Source: Sphingomicrobium clamense
GTDB taxonomy: Bacteria > Pseudomonadota > Alphaproteobacteria > Sphingomonadales > Sphingomonadaceae
NCBI RefSeq assembly: GCF_019264355.1
Contig: NZ_JAHVAH010000001.1
Span: 1,348,001-1,412,000 of the forward strand
Reading direction: 5' to 3'
Length of the DNA: 64,000 nt
Shown in pieces: positions 26,701-39,087 of this stretch (positions within the stretch are counted from its first letter, which is position 1; the number at the start of each line of letters is the position of its first letter). The notes beneath the pieces are model-generated. The model saw only the letters and a program-made list of their open reading frames with translations. It did not search any database and had not been told where the DNA came from. Position numbers and translations under genes: made by a program.

Positions 26701-27163
26701 CCGGGGCATCCTGATCCACGCGCTCCTTGAACGCCTGCCACCTGTCGCCGCTGCGCAGCGACGCGCGACCGCCGACCGCTGGCTCGCAACGGCCATGGGT
26801 GTCGGAGATGCGGATCATCGCCGCGACATGATCGATGCGGCGCTGTCAGTGATCGACGATCCGGTCCATGCTGCCCTGTTCGGCCCTCACGCGCTGGCCG
26901 AGGCGCCCATTGCGGCGACCCTTCCGGACGGACGCGTCGTTGCGGGTACCGCCGACCGCCTGCTGGTGGAAACGGACCGGATCCTCGTCGTCGACTTTAA
27001 GACCGGCCATCAGGTGCCCGGCGGCGCAGCAGACGTCCCGACTGCCCACCGTGCGCAGATGCGCTCCTACATCGACGCGCTGCGCGTCATTTTTCCCGAT
27101 CGCACAGTCGAAGGCGCGCTGCTCTATACGGCGGGACCGACGCTAATTCGCCTCGACGCTTGA
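23795..27163 (+). CDS. addA: Double-strand break repair helicase AddA
   Basis: UvrD-like helicase and nuclease subunit of AddAB. It has 1122 residues from ATG 23795, which follows GGGAGGGG. Helicase motifs: Walker [13 protein letters not shown] (Lys35), [49 protein letters not shown] and [14 protein letters not shown]. The C-terminal nuclease shows [22 protein letters not shown]. The addB-addA order is the usual one; here the 48-codon gene sits between them on the other strand, so addA may have its own promoter or be read through. Confidence 0.95.
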   Translation: MSRRFKPLDTLLGNQAAASDPSAHAALSASAGTGKTHVLTARVLRLLLQGVPPEAILCLTFTKAAAAEMANRIGGRLASWARLDDARLGLELAALYEPNDPPTRERARRLFATVLEAPGGLKIQTIHAFSQALLSSFPAEAGIAPGFEPLDERGEEELARQVLADVASEAAASPMPQDRQFLEDLKTLSLRLGEQGAVDYLRSAARHPAAMRDLPDDDAIDERVRLLVGLPEGEIDAYLAEQCNDFRFDRRLCDALIEVNRAWGTKTGSAVVDRLKTWLELPDGERMDGLSEMAKDIVTQKGEPSKKQKDQALAARLADRVAELSGLKARAAMARAQAAALRAGKRFSRAYEAAKRAAAVADFDDLIRWTRGLLDQPGVGDWIRFKLDHRIDHVLVDEAQDTNGRQWAIIRALVDEYFSGADEAEDRWRTLFMVGDFKQAIYRFQGADPKEFVAVRKLFDEKSRELAAVAGDADRPRAFRDLDISKSFRSAGAILDVTDQVIEEVGAEAMGLPRHPPPHETAHPNAHGQVEWWPAFSVADAENGEEEGEESWVELRDRLYADALADAVAGMVGEGTAPGDILILLRRRSELASLIVARLYSAHVPVAGVDRLFLSRPLAVRDLIAAMAFASQPDDDLTLACLLTSPLVGWDHDKLYGLAFGRGNDVSLWRALRDRREDFADAHATLSQLLADADYLLPSAFLEKILSGPMQGRAKLIGRLGLEARDPIEELVNSAFDFESDATPSLDEFLAAMRRGEVEVKREAGEAGNAVRVMTVHGAKGLEAPVVILADATADPERMGGVRSTVEVATDEVERTPFLRPRKDELCEPFTSIIEQEKEEEREEHWRLLYVALTRAASRLIVTGTAPKNDKPVAGESWHAMVARAMVSLGAASLDAPWGEGGLIHQTGSKRMRPARRKRAAEHPPRPAWIDAPAPPEARPPRPLVPSAVEGEEELLFPPPSAGDRTAARRGILIHALLERLPPVAAAQRRATADRWLATAMGVGDADHRRDMIDAALSVIDDPVHAALFGPHALAEAPIAATLPDGRVVAGTADRLLVETDRILVVDFKTGHQVPGGAADVPTAHRAQMRSYIDALRVIFPDRTVEGALLYTAGPTLIRLDA

Positions 27164-27221
27164 GGTTCGCAGGCACGCACCCCATATCCCTTCGCGAACA
27201 AGAATTTCTGAAAGGAACACC

Positions 27222-27542
27222 ATGGCTACCAAAGCTGTCACCGATGCCGATTTCCAGTCCGATGTGCTGGGCGCGGACAAGCCCGTCCTCGTCGATTTCT
27301 GGGCTGAATGGTGCGGTCCCTGCCGCATGATCGGCCCGGCGCTGGAAGAAATCAGCGACGAAATGGGCGACAAGGTGACCATCGCCAAGGTCAATATCGA
27401 CGAAAATCCCGAAGCCCCCGCCAAGTATGGCGTGCGCGGTATTCCGACCATGCTGCTGTTTAAGGACGGCGAAGTGGTCGCGCAGAAGGTCGGCGCAGCG
27501 CCCAAGGGCGCGATCCAGCAGTGGCTCGAAGGCGCGCTCTAA
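27222..27542 (+). CDS. trxA: Thioredoxin
   Basis: General protein disulfide reductant of the cytoplasm, 106 residues. The active site is [11 protein letters not shown] (Cys31 and Cys34), the cis-proline region is GIPTMLLF, and [15 protein letters not shown] precedes it. An AAAGGAA ribosome site precedes the ATG. It follows addA by 58 bases, an arrangement common in alphaproteobacteria, and is closed by a strong terminator. Confidence 0.97.
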   Translation: MATKAVTDADFQSDVLGADKPVLVDFWAEWCGPCRMIGPALEEISDEMGDKVTIAKVNIDENPEAPAKYGVRGIPTMLLFKDGEVVAQKVGAAPKGAIQQWLEGAL

Positions 27543-27562
27543 ACCGGCTTAACGTTTGATTT

Positions 27563-27600
27563 TTCGGGGCGCGCTTCCTAAACGCGCCCCGAACTATTTT
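27563..27600 (+). terminator. Rho-independent terminator after trxA
   Basis: TTCGGGGCGCG pairs exactly with CGCGCCCCGAA over a nine-base loop, followed by ACTATTTT. Confidence 0.85.
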
Positions 27601-27638
27601 CGCGCACGCAGACGCGCACGACACCCCAAGGGAAACTC

Positions 27639-30389
<2,751 letters not shown>

Positions 30390-30420
30390 GCCGCACGTTC
30401 ACAAAGCTTGCAAATTAAGT

Positions 30421-30450
30421 GCGCCTCGGCTTCACGCCGGGGCGTATTCA
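30421..30450 (+). terminator. Hairpin after secA
   Basis: CGCCTCGGC pairs with GCCGGGGCG (one wobble pair) over a five-base loop, followed by TATTCATTT. It lies 32 bases after the secA stop and ends 26 bases before the putA ATG, so it ends secA or sits in the putA leader. Confidence 0.6.
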
Positions 30451-30470
30451 TTTGTGCCTGAGAGACTCGC

Positions 30471-33400
30471 ATGATCGATCGCAACGCGCTGCGTCACGCC
30501 TACCGCCCCGAAGAAAACGCGCTCGTTTCGGAGCGCCTCAACCAGGCGCGGTTGAGCAAGGCGCAGGCGGGCGAGGCCGAGGCGATGGCACGCACGCTCG
30601 TCTCGGCAGTGCGCGAACACAAAGCTGCCGGGATCGACGCCTTCATGCAGGCCTATGACCTCGGGTCGGACGAGGGCATCGCGCTGATGTGCCTTGCCGA
30701 AGCGCTGCTGCGCGTGCCCGATGCGGAAACCGCCGACGACCTGATCGCCGACAAGTTGGCCGGTCCCGACTGGGCGGAGCGCCTTGGCGGGTCGAAGTCG
30801 ACCTTCGTCAACGCCGCGACCTTCTCGCTGCTCTTGACCGGCGAAGTGCTCGAAAAGGCCAATGACCGGTCGGAAAACTGGCAGGCCGCCATCGGCCGTG
30901 CCGTGGGTCGCCTCGGCGAGCCCGTCATTCGCACTGCGGTCAACCAGGCGATGAAAATCCTCGGCAAGCAATTCGTCTTCGGCCGCACCATCGGCGAAGC
31001 GCTGCGCCGCGCCAAGCCCGAGCAGCGCAAGGGCTGGAGCCACAGTTTCGACATGCTGGGCGAGGCGGCCAAGACCTATGCTGACGCCGAGCGCTACGCC
31101 CAGGCCTACGAGAGGGCGATCGAGGAAATCGCCAAAGTTGCCAAAGGCGGGGTTCGCGAAGCGCCGGGCATTTCAGTCAAGCTCTCCGCGCTCCACCCGC
31201 GCTACGAATGGAGCCATGGCGAGGAAGCCAAGGCAGCGATCCTGCCCGTGCTCAAGAAGCTGTGCGCCAAGGCTGCGGCGGCCGACGTCCACCTAACCAT
31301 CGACGCCGAGGAAGCCGACCGGCTCGAGCTGCAGCTCGACCTGGTCGAGGCCATCGTTGAGGCCGACGAGATCTTCGCCAGCGGCTGGGAAGGCTTCGGC
31401 CTCGCGATCCAGGCCTATCAGAAGCGCGGCCTCGAGGCGTGCGACTGGATCATCCGCCTCGCGCGCCAATATGACCGCAAGCTGATGGTGCGCCTGGTCA
31501 AGGGCGCCTATTGGGACACCGAGATCAAGCTCGCGCAGGTCGCAGGCCTGACCGACTATCCGGTCTTCACGCGCAAGCTGGCGACCGACGTCTCCTATCT
31601 CGCCTGCGTGAAGCTGCTGATGACCGCGCAGGATTGCATCTATCCCGCCTTCGCGACCCACAACGCCAATACCATCGCACAGGTGAAGGCGATTGCTGGC
31701 CCGCGCCAGGGCCGCCCCGGCTTCGAATTCCAGCGCCTCCACGGCATGGGTACCGAGCTCTACGAAGAGCTGCACAAGCTCGAGGAAGGCATCGGCGAAG
31801 AGCATACGCCGATCCGCCTTTACGCGCCCGTGGGGAGCCACAAGGAACTGCTCGCCTATCTCGTCCGCCGCCTGCTCGAAAACGGCGCCAACTCAAGCTT
31901 CGTCAACCGCGTCGCCGACGAGAACGTGCCGGTCGAGGAACTGGTCCGCAACGCCGTCGAGGAGCTCGAAAAGCTCGAACCCAAGCGCAATCCAATGATC
32001 CCGCTGCCCGACCAGATTTTCGGCCCGGGGCGCAAGAATAGTGCGGGTGTCGACCTGACCGACCCGCTGGTGCGCGTGCCGCTGATGGAACGGCTCAACC
32101 AGATGCGCGAGCTGACCCACGAGGCGCAGCCGACCGAGCGCGCCAAGGGCGAACACCCCGTTCGCCGCATCACCAGCCCGCATGACGACCGCATCGAGGT
32201 CGGCGTGGTCCACGAAGCCACCGAGGGCGCGATCGACCGCGCGATGGAGGCCGCTGCCGACGCGCAGCCTGCCTGGGACCAGCTGGGCGGCAGAGCGCGT
32301 GCCGACATGCTCGACAAGGCCGCCGACCTGTTCGAGCGCGATGCCGAGCTGCTCTTCTCCATGTGCATTCGCGAAGCGGGCAAGACGCTCCCCGACGCCG
32401 TGCTCGAAGTGCGCGAGGCGGTCGACTTCCTGCGCTATTACGCCTCCGAAGCGCGCGCTAAGTTCACCCACGCCATCCCGCTGCCCGGGCCGACCGGAGA
32501 GACCAACGAACTGCGCCTGCACGGCCGCGGCGTCTGGGTCACGATCAGCCCGTGGAATTTCCCGCTCGCCATCTTCACCGGCATGCTCTCGGCCGCGCTG
32601 GCGGCGGGCAATGCGGTACTGGCCAAGCCTGCCGAGCAGACCCCGCTGATCGCCGCGCATGCTATCCGGCTGATGCACGAAGCGGGCATCCCGGAAAACA
32701 TCTGCCAGCTCATGCCGGGCGACGGCAAGGTCGGGGCCGAACTGGTCGCGCATCGCCTGACCGCCGGCGTCGCCTTCACGGGCTCGACCGAAACGGCACG
32801 GATCATCGCCCGCACGCTCGCGGAAAAGACCGATGGGCCGATCGTGCCGCTGATCGCCGAGACGGGCGGCCAGAACGCGATGATCGTCGATTCCAGCGCG
32901 CTCCCCGAGCAGGTGACGCGCGACGTCGTCTCGTCGTCGTTCCAGTCGGCGGGCCAGCGCTGCTCGGCGCTCCGCGTGCTCTACATCCAGGACGATGTCG
33001 CCGACGAGATGCTGCGCATGATCGCGGGCGCACTCGAAGCGCAGACCATCGGCGATCCGCGCGACCTGCGCACCGATGTCGGCCCGGTGATCGATGCCGG
33101 CGCACGACAGGCGCTGCGCCGCCATCTCGACTGGCTCGAACATCACGCCAAGCCGATCATGGTCCGCGAGCTGCCCACGGGCACCGAACATGGCTATTTC
33201 GTCCCGCCCGCAATGTACGAGATCGAGCATCTCTCGCAGTTGACGCAGGAGAATTTCGGGCCGATCCTCCACGTCATCCGCTGGAAGGCGGGCGACCTGC
33301 CCAAGGTCGTCGAGGCGATCAATTCGACCGGCTACGGGCTCACGCTCGGCCTCCAGAGCCGCATTGACACGACCCGCCGCTACGTCGAGAAACATGCCCG

Positions 33401-33602
33401 CGTCGGCAATCTCTACGTCAACCGCAACCAGATTGGCGCAGTCGTGGAATCGCAGCCCTTCGGGGGCGAGGGCCTGTCGGGCACGGGTCCCAAGGCAGGC
33501 GGCCCCAACTATGTCGAGCGCTTCGCCACCGAACGCGTCACCTGCATCGACACGACGGCCGCGGGCGGCAACGCATCGCTGATGGCGGCGATCGAGGGGT
33601 AG
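30471..33602 (+). CDS. putA: Bifunctional proline dehydrogenase/L-glutamate gamma-semialdehyde dehydrogenase PutA
   Basis: Oxidises proline to glutamate in two steps. It has 1043 residues. The N-terminal half is the FAD-dependent proline dehydrogenase barrel (RLVKGAYWDTEIKLAQ, FATHNANT, EFQRLHGMG). The C-terminal half is the aldehyde dehydrogenase, with SPWNFPLAIFTG, the catalytic Glu797 in AETGGQNA and Cys831 in GQRCSALR. There is no N-terminal ribbon-helix-helix DNA-binding domain as in the 1320-residue E. coli protein, so it should not repress its own gene. Ribosome site is weak (GAGAG). Confidence 0.96.
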   Translation: MIDRNALRHAYRPEENALVSERLNQARLSKAQAGEAEAMARTLVSAVREHKAAGIDAFMQAYDLGSDEGIALMCLAEALLRVPDAETADDLIADKLAGPDWAERLGGSKSTFVNAATFSLLLTGEVLEKANDRSENWQAAIGRAVGRLGEPVIRTAVNQAMKILGKQFVFGRTIGEALRRAKPEQRKGWSHSFDMLGEAAKTYADAERYAQAYERAIEEIAKVAKGGVREAPGISVKLSALHPRYEWSHGEEAKAAILPVLKKLCAKAAAADVHLTIDAEEADRLELQLDLVEAIVEADEIFASGWEGFGLAIQAYQKRGLEACDWIIRLARQYDRKLMVRLVKGAYWDTEIKLAQVAGLTDYPVFTRKLATDVSYLACVKLLMTAQDCIYPAFATHNANTIAQVKAIAGPRQGRPGFEFQRLHGMGTELYEELHKLEEGIGEEHTPIRLYAPVGSHKELLAYLVRRLLENGANSSFVNRVADENVPVEELVRNAVEELEKLEPKRNPMIPLPDQIFGPGRKNSAGVDLTDPLVRVPLMERLNQMRELTHEAQPTERAKGEHPVRRITSPHDDRIEVGVVHEATEGAIDRAMEAAADAQPAWDQLGGRARADMLDKAADLFERDAELLFSMCIREAGKTLPDAVLEVREAVDFLRYYASEARAKFTHAIPLPGPTGETNELRLHGRGVWVTISPWNFPLAIFTGMLSAALAAGNAVLAKPAEQTPLIAAHAIRLMHEAGIPENICQLMPGDGKVGAELVAHRLTAGVAFTGSTETARIIARTLAEKTDGPIVPLIAETGGQNAMIVDSSALPEQVTRDVVSSSFQSAGQRCSALRVLYIQDDVADEMLRMIAGALEAQTIGDPRDLRTDVGPVIDAGARQALRRHLDWLEHHAKPIMVRELPTGTEHGYFVPPAMYEIEHLSQLTQENFGPILHVIRWKAGDLPKVVEAINSTGYGLTLGLQSRIDTTRRYVEKHARVGNLYVNRNQIGAVVESQPFGGEGLSGTGPKAGGPNYVERFATERVTCIDTTAAGGNASLMAAIEG

Positions 33603-33665
33603 GCGCAAAAGTCACTTGAAACGCGTGACGAGCGCGCTATACGGCCTCCCACGCCTTCGGGTTGC

Positions 33666-33740
33666 TCCCCGATAGCTCAGCGGTAGAGTAGGTGACTGTT
33701 AATCACTTGGTCGTTGGTTCGAATCCAACTCGGGGAGCCA
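33666..33740 (+). tRNA. tRNA-Asn (anticodon GTT)
   Basis: A complete cloverleaf: acceptor TCCCCGA pairs with TCGGGGA, D stem GCTC/GAGT, anticodon loop CTGTTAA with GTT at 33698-33700, and a T arm with GGTTCGAATCC. Discriminator G and the CCA end (33738-33740) are encoded. A TTTTT run follows at once and may end transcription. Confidence 0.96.
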
Positions 33741-33865
33741 TTTTTCGCAAAGCACCGAATGAAAGAGCGTGAACGCAGTGAGCGTTCTTGCATGAGAGAT
33801 GCTGCGCGCGGACGGCCAGCGCGCAGCGACTGGTCCGACGGGGTCAGGCCGCCCTGACCCCAGCC
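33741..33865. other. Hairpin-rich spacer between tRNA-Asn and NAD kinase
   Basis: Three perfect inverted repeats stand in a row: GAACGC/GCGTTC (33771-33787), GCTGCGCGC/GCGCGCAGC (33801-33827) and GGGGTCAGG/CCTGACCCC (33840-33861). The last lies just after the NAD kinase stop on the minus strand and may end that gene. A reading frame of 32 codons from ATG 33760 (Arg/Glu/Ser-rich) passes through the hairpins but has no ribosome site; I do not call it a gene. A small RNA or a dispersed repeat unit is possible. Confidence 0.5.
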
Positions 33866-34642
33866 TTAGCTCACAGCGAACTGTTCGAGCGCGATCCGCT
33901 CGTCGAGCGCGTGATCGGGATCGAACAACAGGGTCAGCTGCCGCTCGCGATCAAGCGTGACCGACACCTTGGCGACGTCGCGCACCTCATAATAGTCGGC
34001 AACCGCCGCCACGCGCCGGTCCTCGGGATCCTTGACGGTAAAGTTCACCGCCGTGTCCTCGGGCAGGATCGCGCCGGGCCAGCGACGCGGACGAAACGGC
34101 GAGATCGGGGTCAGCGCCAGCATATTGGCCGACAAGGGCAGGATCGGCCCCCCGGCGCTGAGGTTGTAGGCGGTCGAACCGGCAGGGGTCGCGACCATCA
34201 CCCCGTCGCAGACCAGCTCGTCGAGGGCAGGGCGCCCTGCGACATCGATGGAAATCTTCGCGGTCCGCCCGGTCTCGCGCAGCAGCGAGACCTCGTTGAT
34301 CGCGGCGCGATGGTCCTTCTTGCCGTCGGTGGTCGTCACGTCCATGCGCAGGGGCGCGATCTCGATCGCTTTTGCGGCGGCGACGCGCTCGTGCAGATCG
34401 TCGTCGCGCAGCGGATTCATGAGAAAGCCGACCGTTCCCCGATTGATGCCGAAGACCGGGCGCTCGGGAATGTCGCCTTCGAGCATCGAATGGAGGGTGC
34501 GCAGCATGAACCCGTCGCCGCCCAGCGCGACGATGACCTCGGCCTCGTCATTGGCGACGAAGTCATAGGCGCTCGAAAGCTGGCGCAGCGCTTCCTGCGC
34601 CGGTGCTTTCTGCGAGGCCAAGATTCCCAGTTTTCCGCTCAT
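33866..34642 (-). CDS. nadK: NAD kinase
   Basis: Makes NADP from NAD and ATP. It has 258 residues from ATG 34642, which has AAGGA six bases upstream; the frame is open much further upstream but no homology is visible there. The family motif GGDGFML is at residues 41-47, followed by GINRGTVGFLMN, NEVSLLRE and the DGVMVATPAGSTAYNLSAGGPI block that binds NAD and metal. It is divergent from the EAL gene by 126 bases. Confidence 0.95.
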   Translation of the reverse strand: MSGKLGILASQKAPAQEALRQLSSAYDFVANDEAEVIVALGGDGFMLRTLHSMLEGDIPERPVFGINRGTVGFLMNPLRDDDLHERVAAAKAIEIAPLRMDVTTTDGKKDHRAAINEVSLLRETGRTAKISIDVAGRPALDELVCDGVMVATPAGSTAYNLSAGGPILPLSANMLALTPISPFRPRRWPGAILPEDTAVNFTVKDPEDRRVAAVADYYEVRDVAKVSVTLDRERQLTLLFDPDHALDERIALEQFAVS

Positions 34643-34768
34643 CTGCGTCCTTTCGCCCTGTCGGCGAGGGCACCATAGGCATTTTCGGCGCGCAATCCAC
34701 TGTCCCATCGCGGGGCATCGGTCGATCTGCCCCTGCAACAAACGGCACTTTTGCGCCACACCGGCGTC

Positions 34769-35611
34769 ATGTTGAGTAGCTGGACACGGGGCGCGAAGGG
34801 CGCATGGGGACGACGGGCTTCGGATGGAGCGAAGCCGGTCACGGTGGCGCCGAAGCGCGACCGGAAGCTGGAAGCCGCGATCGCCGGGGACGAGATCGGC
34901 CTGCGCTACCAGCCCCAGCTCGATCCGATGACGGGTGAGGTCGTCGGGGTCGAGGCGCTGGCGCGGTGGAGCGGGGAAGAGGATGCCGGGGACCTCTTCC
35001 GCCGCGCCGCCGACGCCAGGCTCGACGAGCGCCTGTCGCGCCAGGTCGCCGAAAAGGCGATCCGGCGGGCGGCCCGGTGGAGGGGTTCGCTCGCCACCGT
35101 CTGTCTCTCGATCAACCTGCTTCCCTCGGACCTCGCGCATGACGACTATCCCGACTGGCTGCTGACCCAGCTGGAACGGCAAGGCTTCGCGCCCGAACGG
35201 CTGACGGTGGAAATCGTCGAGAGTGACTTGCTGAGCGACAGCGGCGCCGCGGCGGCCCGGCTACAGCGATTGCGCGATGTCGGCATCCGGGTGGCGATCG
35301 ACGATTTCGGCACGGGCTATGCCAGCCTGGCGTGGCTCACGGGACTTCCCATCGACACGCTCAAGATCGACCGTGAACTGATCACCGACATCGTCGGCAA
35401 GGACCGCGACCGCATCGTCGTGCGTGCGATGCTGCGGCTCGCGCAGGACCTCGAGATGAAGACTATCGTCGAGGGCGTGGAATGCTCGGCCCAGCTGGCA
35501 TTGCTCGCCGACTGGGGCTGCGATCTCTACCAAGGATTCCTCGGCTCCGAGCCGCTCAGCGAGGAAGAATTGCACCGCTTCGTGCGCACCGCCAACCTCG
35601 CGGTCGCTTAG
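34769..35611 (+). CDS. EAL-domain cyclic-di-GMP phosphodiesterase
   Basis: A 280-residue protein that is almost only an EAL domain, with a 30-residue basic N terminus and no transmembrane helix or GGDEF domain. Residues for catalysis and metal binding are in place: EAL (62-64), Asn116 in SINLLPS, Glu151 in EIVESD, Asp178-Asp179 in IDDFGTGYASL, Lys199 in LKID, Glu235 in VEGVE and Gln255 in YQGFL. It should therefore hydrolyse c-di-GMP to pGpG. ATG 34769 is preferred over TTG 34751. Its stop interlocks with that of the convergent mfd. Confidence 0.88.
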   Translation: MLSSWTRGAKGAWGRRASDGAKPVTVAPKRDRKLEAAIAGDEIGLRYQPQLDPMTGEVVGVEALARWSGEEDAGDLFRRAADARLDERLSRQVAEKAIRRAARWRGSLATVCLSINLLPSDLAHDDYPDWLLTQLERQGFAPERLTVEIVESDLLSDSGAAAARLQRLRDVGIRVAIDDFGTGYASLAWLTGLPIDTLKIDRELITDIVGKDRDRIVVRAMLRLAQDLEMKTIVEGVECSAQLALLADWGCDLYQGFLGSEPLSEEELHRFVRTANLAVA

Positions 35612-38600
35612 GCGGCTTCCATTTCCTTCAACGCTTTAGCGGCGGTTCTTGCGAGCCCGCGCGACAATTGGAGCGCGCCTTCGAGCCGGTCATGCTCGGT
35701 CCGCCAGTTGCGACTGACCACCAGTTTCTCGTCCGGCCGCAGCTTGGCGCTGCCCTTCAGCCGCTCGATATAGCCGAACAAGGCCGGGATCGACGGGAAG
35801 CCCCCCTCGGCAAAGGTGACGACCGCGCCCTTCGACCCGACGTCCAGCTTGGCGATCCGCGCCTTGCGGCAATTGATCTTGGTCTCGACGATGGTGAGCA
35901 AATTCTGCACCTCGTGCGGCAGCTTGCCGAAGCGATCGATCAGTTCGGCCGCGAATTCGTCGATCTCGGCGCGGGTCGAGAGGTCGGCCAGGCGGCGATA
36001 GAGCCCCATGCGTAGGTCGAGGTCGGCAACATAGTCGTCGGGGATCAGCACCGGCGCATCGACATTAATCTGCGGATTGACGTGACCCTGCCGCTCTTCG
36101 TCATCGCCGCCCGCCTTGAGGTTGGCGATCGCCTCCTCGAGCATCGACTGGTAGAGTTCGAACCCGACTTCCTTGATATGCCCCGACTGCTCGTCACCGA
36201 GCAGGTTGCCGGCCCCACGCAGGTCGAGATCGTGGCTCGCCAGCTGGAAGCCGGCGCCGAGATTGTCGAGGCTGGCGAGGATCTGAAGCCGCTTCGTCGC
36301 GCTTTCGCTGACAAGCCGCACCTCGGGCGTGGTCAGATAGGCGTAGGCGCGCGTCTTGGAACGACCCACGCGCCCGCGAAGCTGGTAGAGCTGGGCAAGG
36401 CCGAAGCGATCGGCGCGATGCACGACCAGCGTGTTGGCCGTGGGAACATCGAGCCCGCTCTCCACGATCGTCGTCGACAAGAGCACGTCATACTTGCGGT
36501 CGTAAAAAGCGCTCATCCGCTCCTCAACCTCGCTCGGCGGCATCTGCCCGTGCGCGACGACATATTTCACCTCGGGCACTTCCTCGCGCAGGAATTGCTC
36601 GATGTCGGGCAGATCGGCGATGCGCGGGACGACGTAGAAGCTCTGCCCGCCGCGATAATGTTCGCGCAGCAGCGCCTCGCGCACGACCACCGGGTCGAAC
36701 GGCGTCACGTAGGTACGCACTGCGAGCCGGTCGATCGGCGGGGTCTGGATGACCGACAGCTCGCGCAGCCCGCTCATCGCCATCTGCAGCGTGCGCGGGA
36801 TCGGCGTCGCGGTGAGCGTCAAGACGTGGACGTTGGTCTTGAGCGCTTTCAGCCGCTCCTTGTGGGTCACCCCGAAATGCTGCTCCTCGTCGACAATGAC
36901 GAGCCCGAGCCGTTTGAATTTGACCGTTTTTCCGAGCAGAGCGTGCGTGCCGATGACGATATCGACTTGGCCGTCCTCGAGGCCCTCCCTGGTCTTCTTC
37001 GCTTCCGCTGCCGGAACGAGCCGCGACAGGCGCCCGACCTTGATCGGAAAGCCCTGAAGCCGCTCGGTGAAGTTCTGGTAATGCTGGCGCGCGAGGAGGG
37101 TGGTAGGCGCCACCAGCGCAACCTGCATTCCGTCCATCGCCGCCACGAAGGCGGCGCGCAATGCGACTTCGGTCTTGCCGAAGCCGACATCGCCGCACAC
37201 GAGCCGATCCATCGGCTTGCCCGACCCCAGATCCTCGAGCACCTCGGCGATCGCCTTTTCCTGGTCGTCCGTCTCTTCGTAGGGGAAGCGGTCGACGAAT
37301 TGCGGAAAGGCGCTGTCGGGCACGGCGGGCTCTGCCTTGCGCGTGGCGCGCTTGGCGGCGACGGCGATGAGCTTGCCAGCAATCTCGCGGATCCGCTCCT
37401 TCATCTTCGCCTTGCGCCGCTGCCACGCTTCGCCGCCCAACTTGTCGAGCGCAACCGCCTCATCCCCGCCGCCATAGTGGGTTAGCACGTCGATATTCTC
37501 GACCGGCACGTAAAGCTTGTCGTCACCCTTGTAGGAAATCGCGACGCAGTCGTGCGGCGCGTTGGCGACATCGATGGTCAGCAAACCGTCGTAGCGTCCG
37601 ATGCCATGCTCTTCGTGCACCACGAGGTCACCCGGCGTCATCGCCGACAATTCGGCGAGGAAGGCGTCCGCGCTCTTCTTGCGCTTCGAACGGCGAACCA
37701 GGCGGTCGCCGAGCATGTCCTGTTCCGACAGCACCGCGACATCGGGCGCGGTAAAGCCATGATCGAGCGGCAGGACTAGCAGCGCCGGTCCCTTGGCACC
37801 CAGCGCTTCCTGCCAGGTCTCCGCCTCGACAAGCGCCTTCACGCCATGATCGGCGAGCAACCCCTTCAGTCGCTCGCGCGCCCCGAGCGAATAGCTCGCC
37901 AGCACGATCTTGCGGTCGAGGTTGCCCAGATGCTCCGCCACCGCTTCGTAGACATTGGTGCCCTGCGCTCGCTCCGGCGCAAAATCCCGCGGTCCCGCGA
38001 CTTCGAAATCGACCACCGTATCGCTATCAGGCGCGGGGAATGGGGACGCCAGGTGGACCGGTCGGCTCTCGAGCCGCTCCTGCCACTCCTTCTCACGCAG
38101 ATAGAGCCGATCGGGGGGCAGGGGGCGATAGCTGCCCGCGTCCGCAGCTTCGACCCGCTTGCGGTTGGCGTAATAGTCCTCGATTGCCTCCTGCCGCGCC
38201 TCCATCGCCGCGTCGGCATTGGCGTCGCGCACGATGACGTCAGCCTCGCCCAGATGGTCGAATAGCTCGGCCATCTTTTCCTCGAACAGCGGGAGCCAGT
38301 GCTCCATGCCTGCCATCCGCCGCCCTTCGCTCACCGCCTGGTAGAGCGGGTCGGTGGTCGCCGTCGCGCCGTACAGGTCGCGATAGCCAACGCGGAAGCG
38401 CTTGATCGTGTCCTCTTCGAGCAACGTCTCGGACGCCGGCATCAACGTGAAGGCACTGGTCCGCCCGGTCGAGCGCTGGTCGGTCGGATCGAAGGCGCGC
38501 ATCGTCTCGATCTCGTCGCCGAAGAAATCGAGCCGCACCCCGTGCGACAGGCCCGCGGGGAAGAGGTCGACGATCGCACCGCGCACCGCATATTCCCCCG

Positions 38601-39087
38601 CATCGTGCACGGCATCGACGCGCTGGTAGCCATTGGCGTCAAGCAGGCGGATGAGATCGTCGCGATCGATCTCGACACCCTCGGCGAGGCGCTTGGTCAG
38701 CCCGCTGACCCGTTCGGGCGTCAGCATCTTCTGTCCCGCTGCGTTGACGGTGGTCAGCAGCACCTGCGGCTTCTCGACCTTCTCCTGCAGTCGCGCCAAC
38801 GTGCCGAGCCGCTCCGCCATCACGCGCAGCGCAGGGCTCGACCGGTCGTAGGGAAGGCAGTCCCAAGCAGGCAGTTGCAACACTTCCACCTCGGACCCGA
38901 ACACCGGGATCGTCTCCGCCAGCGCGCGCATGGCCGTTTCGTCGGCCGCAATGATCACCGCACGGCCATTCTTCCGCGCAGCCGCCCGTGCGATGTCGCT
39001 CGCCAGCCACGGGAGATAACCGGACGGCACCCGCGCCAGGGTCAGGGCCTTGTCGGCCTTCAAGAGGGTCTGAAGCGTGTCGGTCAT
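35608..39087 (-). CDS. mfd: Transcription-repair coupling factor Mfd
   Basis: Removes RNA polymerase stalled at DNA lesions and recruits UvrA. It has 1159 residues: a UvrB-like N-terminal part, the RNA-polymerase-interacting domain (GDLVVHEEHGIGRYDGL), and a RecG-like translocase with VCGDVGFGKTEVALRA, VIVDEEQHFGV, LTATPIPRTLQMA, LLSTTIVESGLDVP and YQLRGRVGRS. The C terminus has the TRCF domain. Its ATG overlaps the sdhE stop by four bases (ATGA). Confidence 0.97.
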   Translation of the reverse strand: MTDTLQTLLKADKALTLARVPSGYLPWLASDIARAAARKNGRAVIIAADETAMRALAETIPVFGSEVEVLQLPAWDCLPYDRSSPALRVMAERLGTLARLQEKVEKPQVLLTTVNAAGQKMLTPERVSGLTKRLAEGVEIDRDDLIRLLDANGYQRVDAVHDAGEYAVRGAIVDLFPAGLSHGVRLDFFGDEIETMRAFDPTDQRSTGRTSAFTLMPASETLLEEDTIKRFRVGYRDLYGATATTDPLYQAVSEGRRMAGMEHWLPLFEEKMAELFDHLGEADVIVRDANADAAMEARQEAIEDYYANRKRVEAADAGSYRPLPPDRLYLREKEWQERLESRPVHLASPFPAPDSDTVVDFEVAGPRDFAPERAQGTNVYEAVAEHLGNLDRKIVLASYSLGARERLKGLLADHGVKALVEAETWQEALGAKGPALLVLPLDHGFTAPDVAVLSEQDMLGDRLVRRSKRKKSADAFLAELSAMTPGDLVVHEEHGIGRYDGLLTIDVANAPHDCVAISYKGDDKLYVPVENIDVLTHYGGGDEAVALDKLGGEAWQRRKAKMKERIREIAGKLIAVAAKRATRKAEPAVPDSAFPQFVDRFPYEETDDQEKAIAEVLEDLGSGKPMDRLVCGDVGFGKTEVALRAAFVAAMDGMQVALVAPTTLLARQHYQNFTERLQGFPIKVGRLSRLVPAAEAKKTREGLEDGQVDIVIGTHALLGKTVKFKRLGLVIVDEEQHFGVTHKERLKALKTNVHVLTLTATPIPRTLQMAMSGLRELSVIQTPPIDRLAVRTYVTPFDPVVVREALLREHYRGGQSFYVVPRIADLPDIEQFLREEVPEVKYVVAHGQMPPSEVEERMSAFYDRKYDVLLSTTIVESGLDVPTANTLVVHRADRFGLAQLYQLRGRVGRSKTRAYAYLTTPEVRLVSESATKRLQILASLDNLGAGFQLASHDLDLRGAGNLLGDEQSGHIKEVGFELYQSMLEEAIANLKAGGDDEERQGHVNPQINVDAPVLIPDDYVADLDLRMGLYRRLADLSTRAEIDEFAAELIDRFGKLPHEVQNLLTIVETKINCRKARIAKLDVGSKGAVVTFAEGGFPSIPALFGYIERLKGSAKLRPDEKLVVSRNWRTEHDRLEGALQLSRGLARTAAKALKEMEAA

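Noticed and set aside
33760..33858. 32-codon reading frame after tRNA-Asn
   Set aside because: No ribosome site; the frame runs through two hairpins and ends in a third; residues are Arg/Ser/Glu-rich without structure.
34643..35182. 5' extension of nadK by 180 codons
   Set aside because: The extension overlaps the EAL gene in antisense. ATG 34642 has its own AAGGA site, and the result has normal NAD kinase length.
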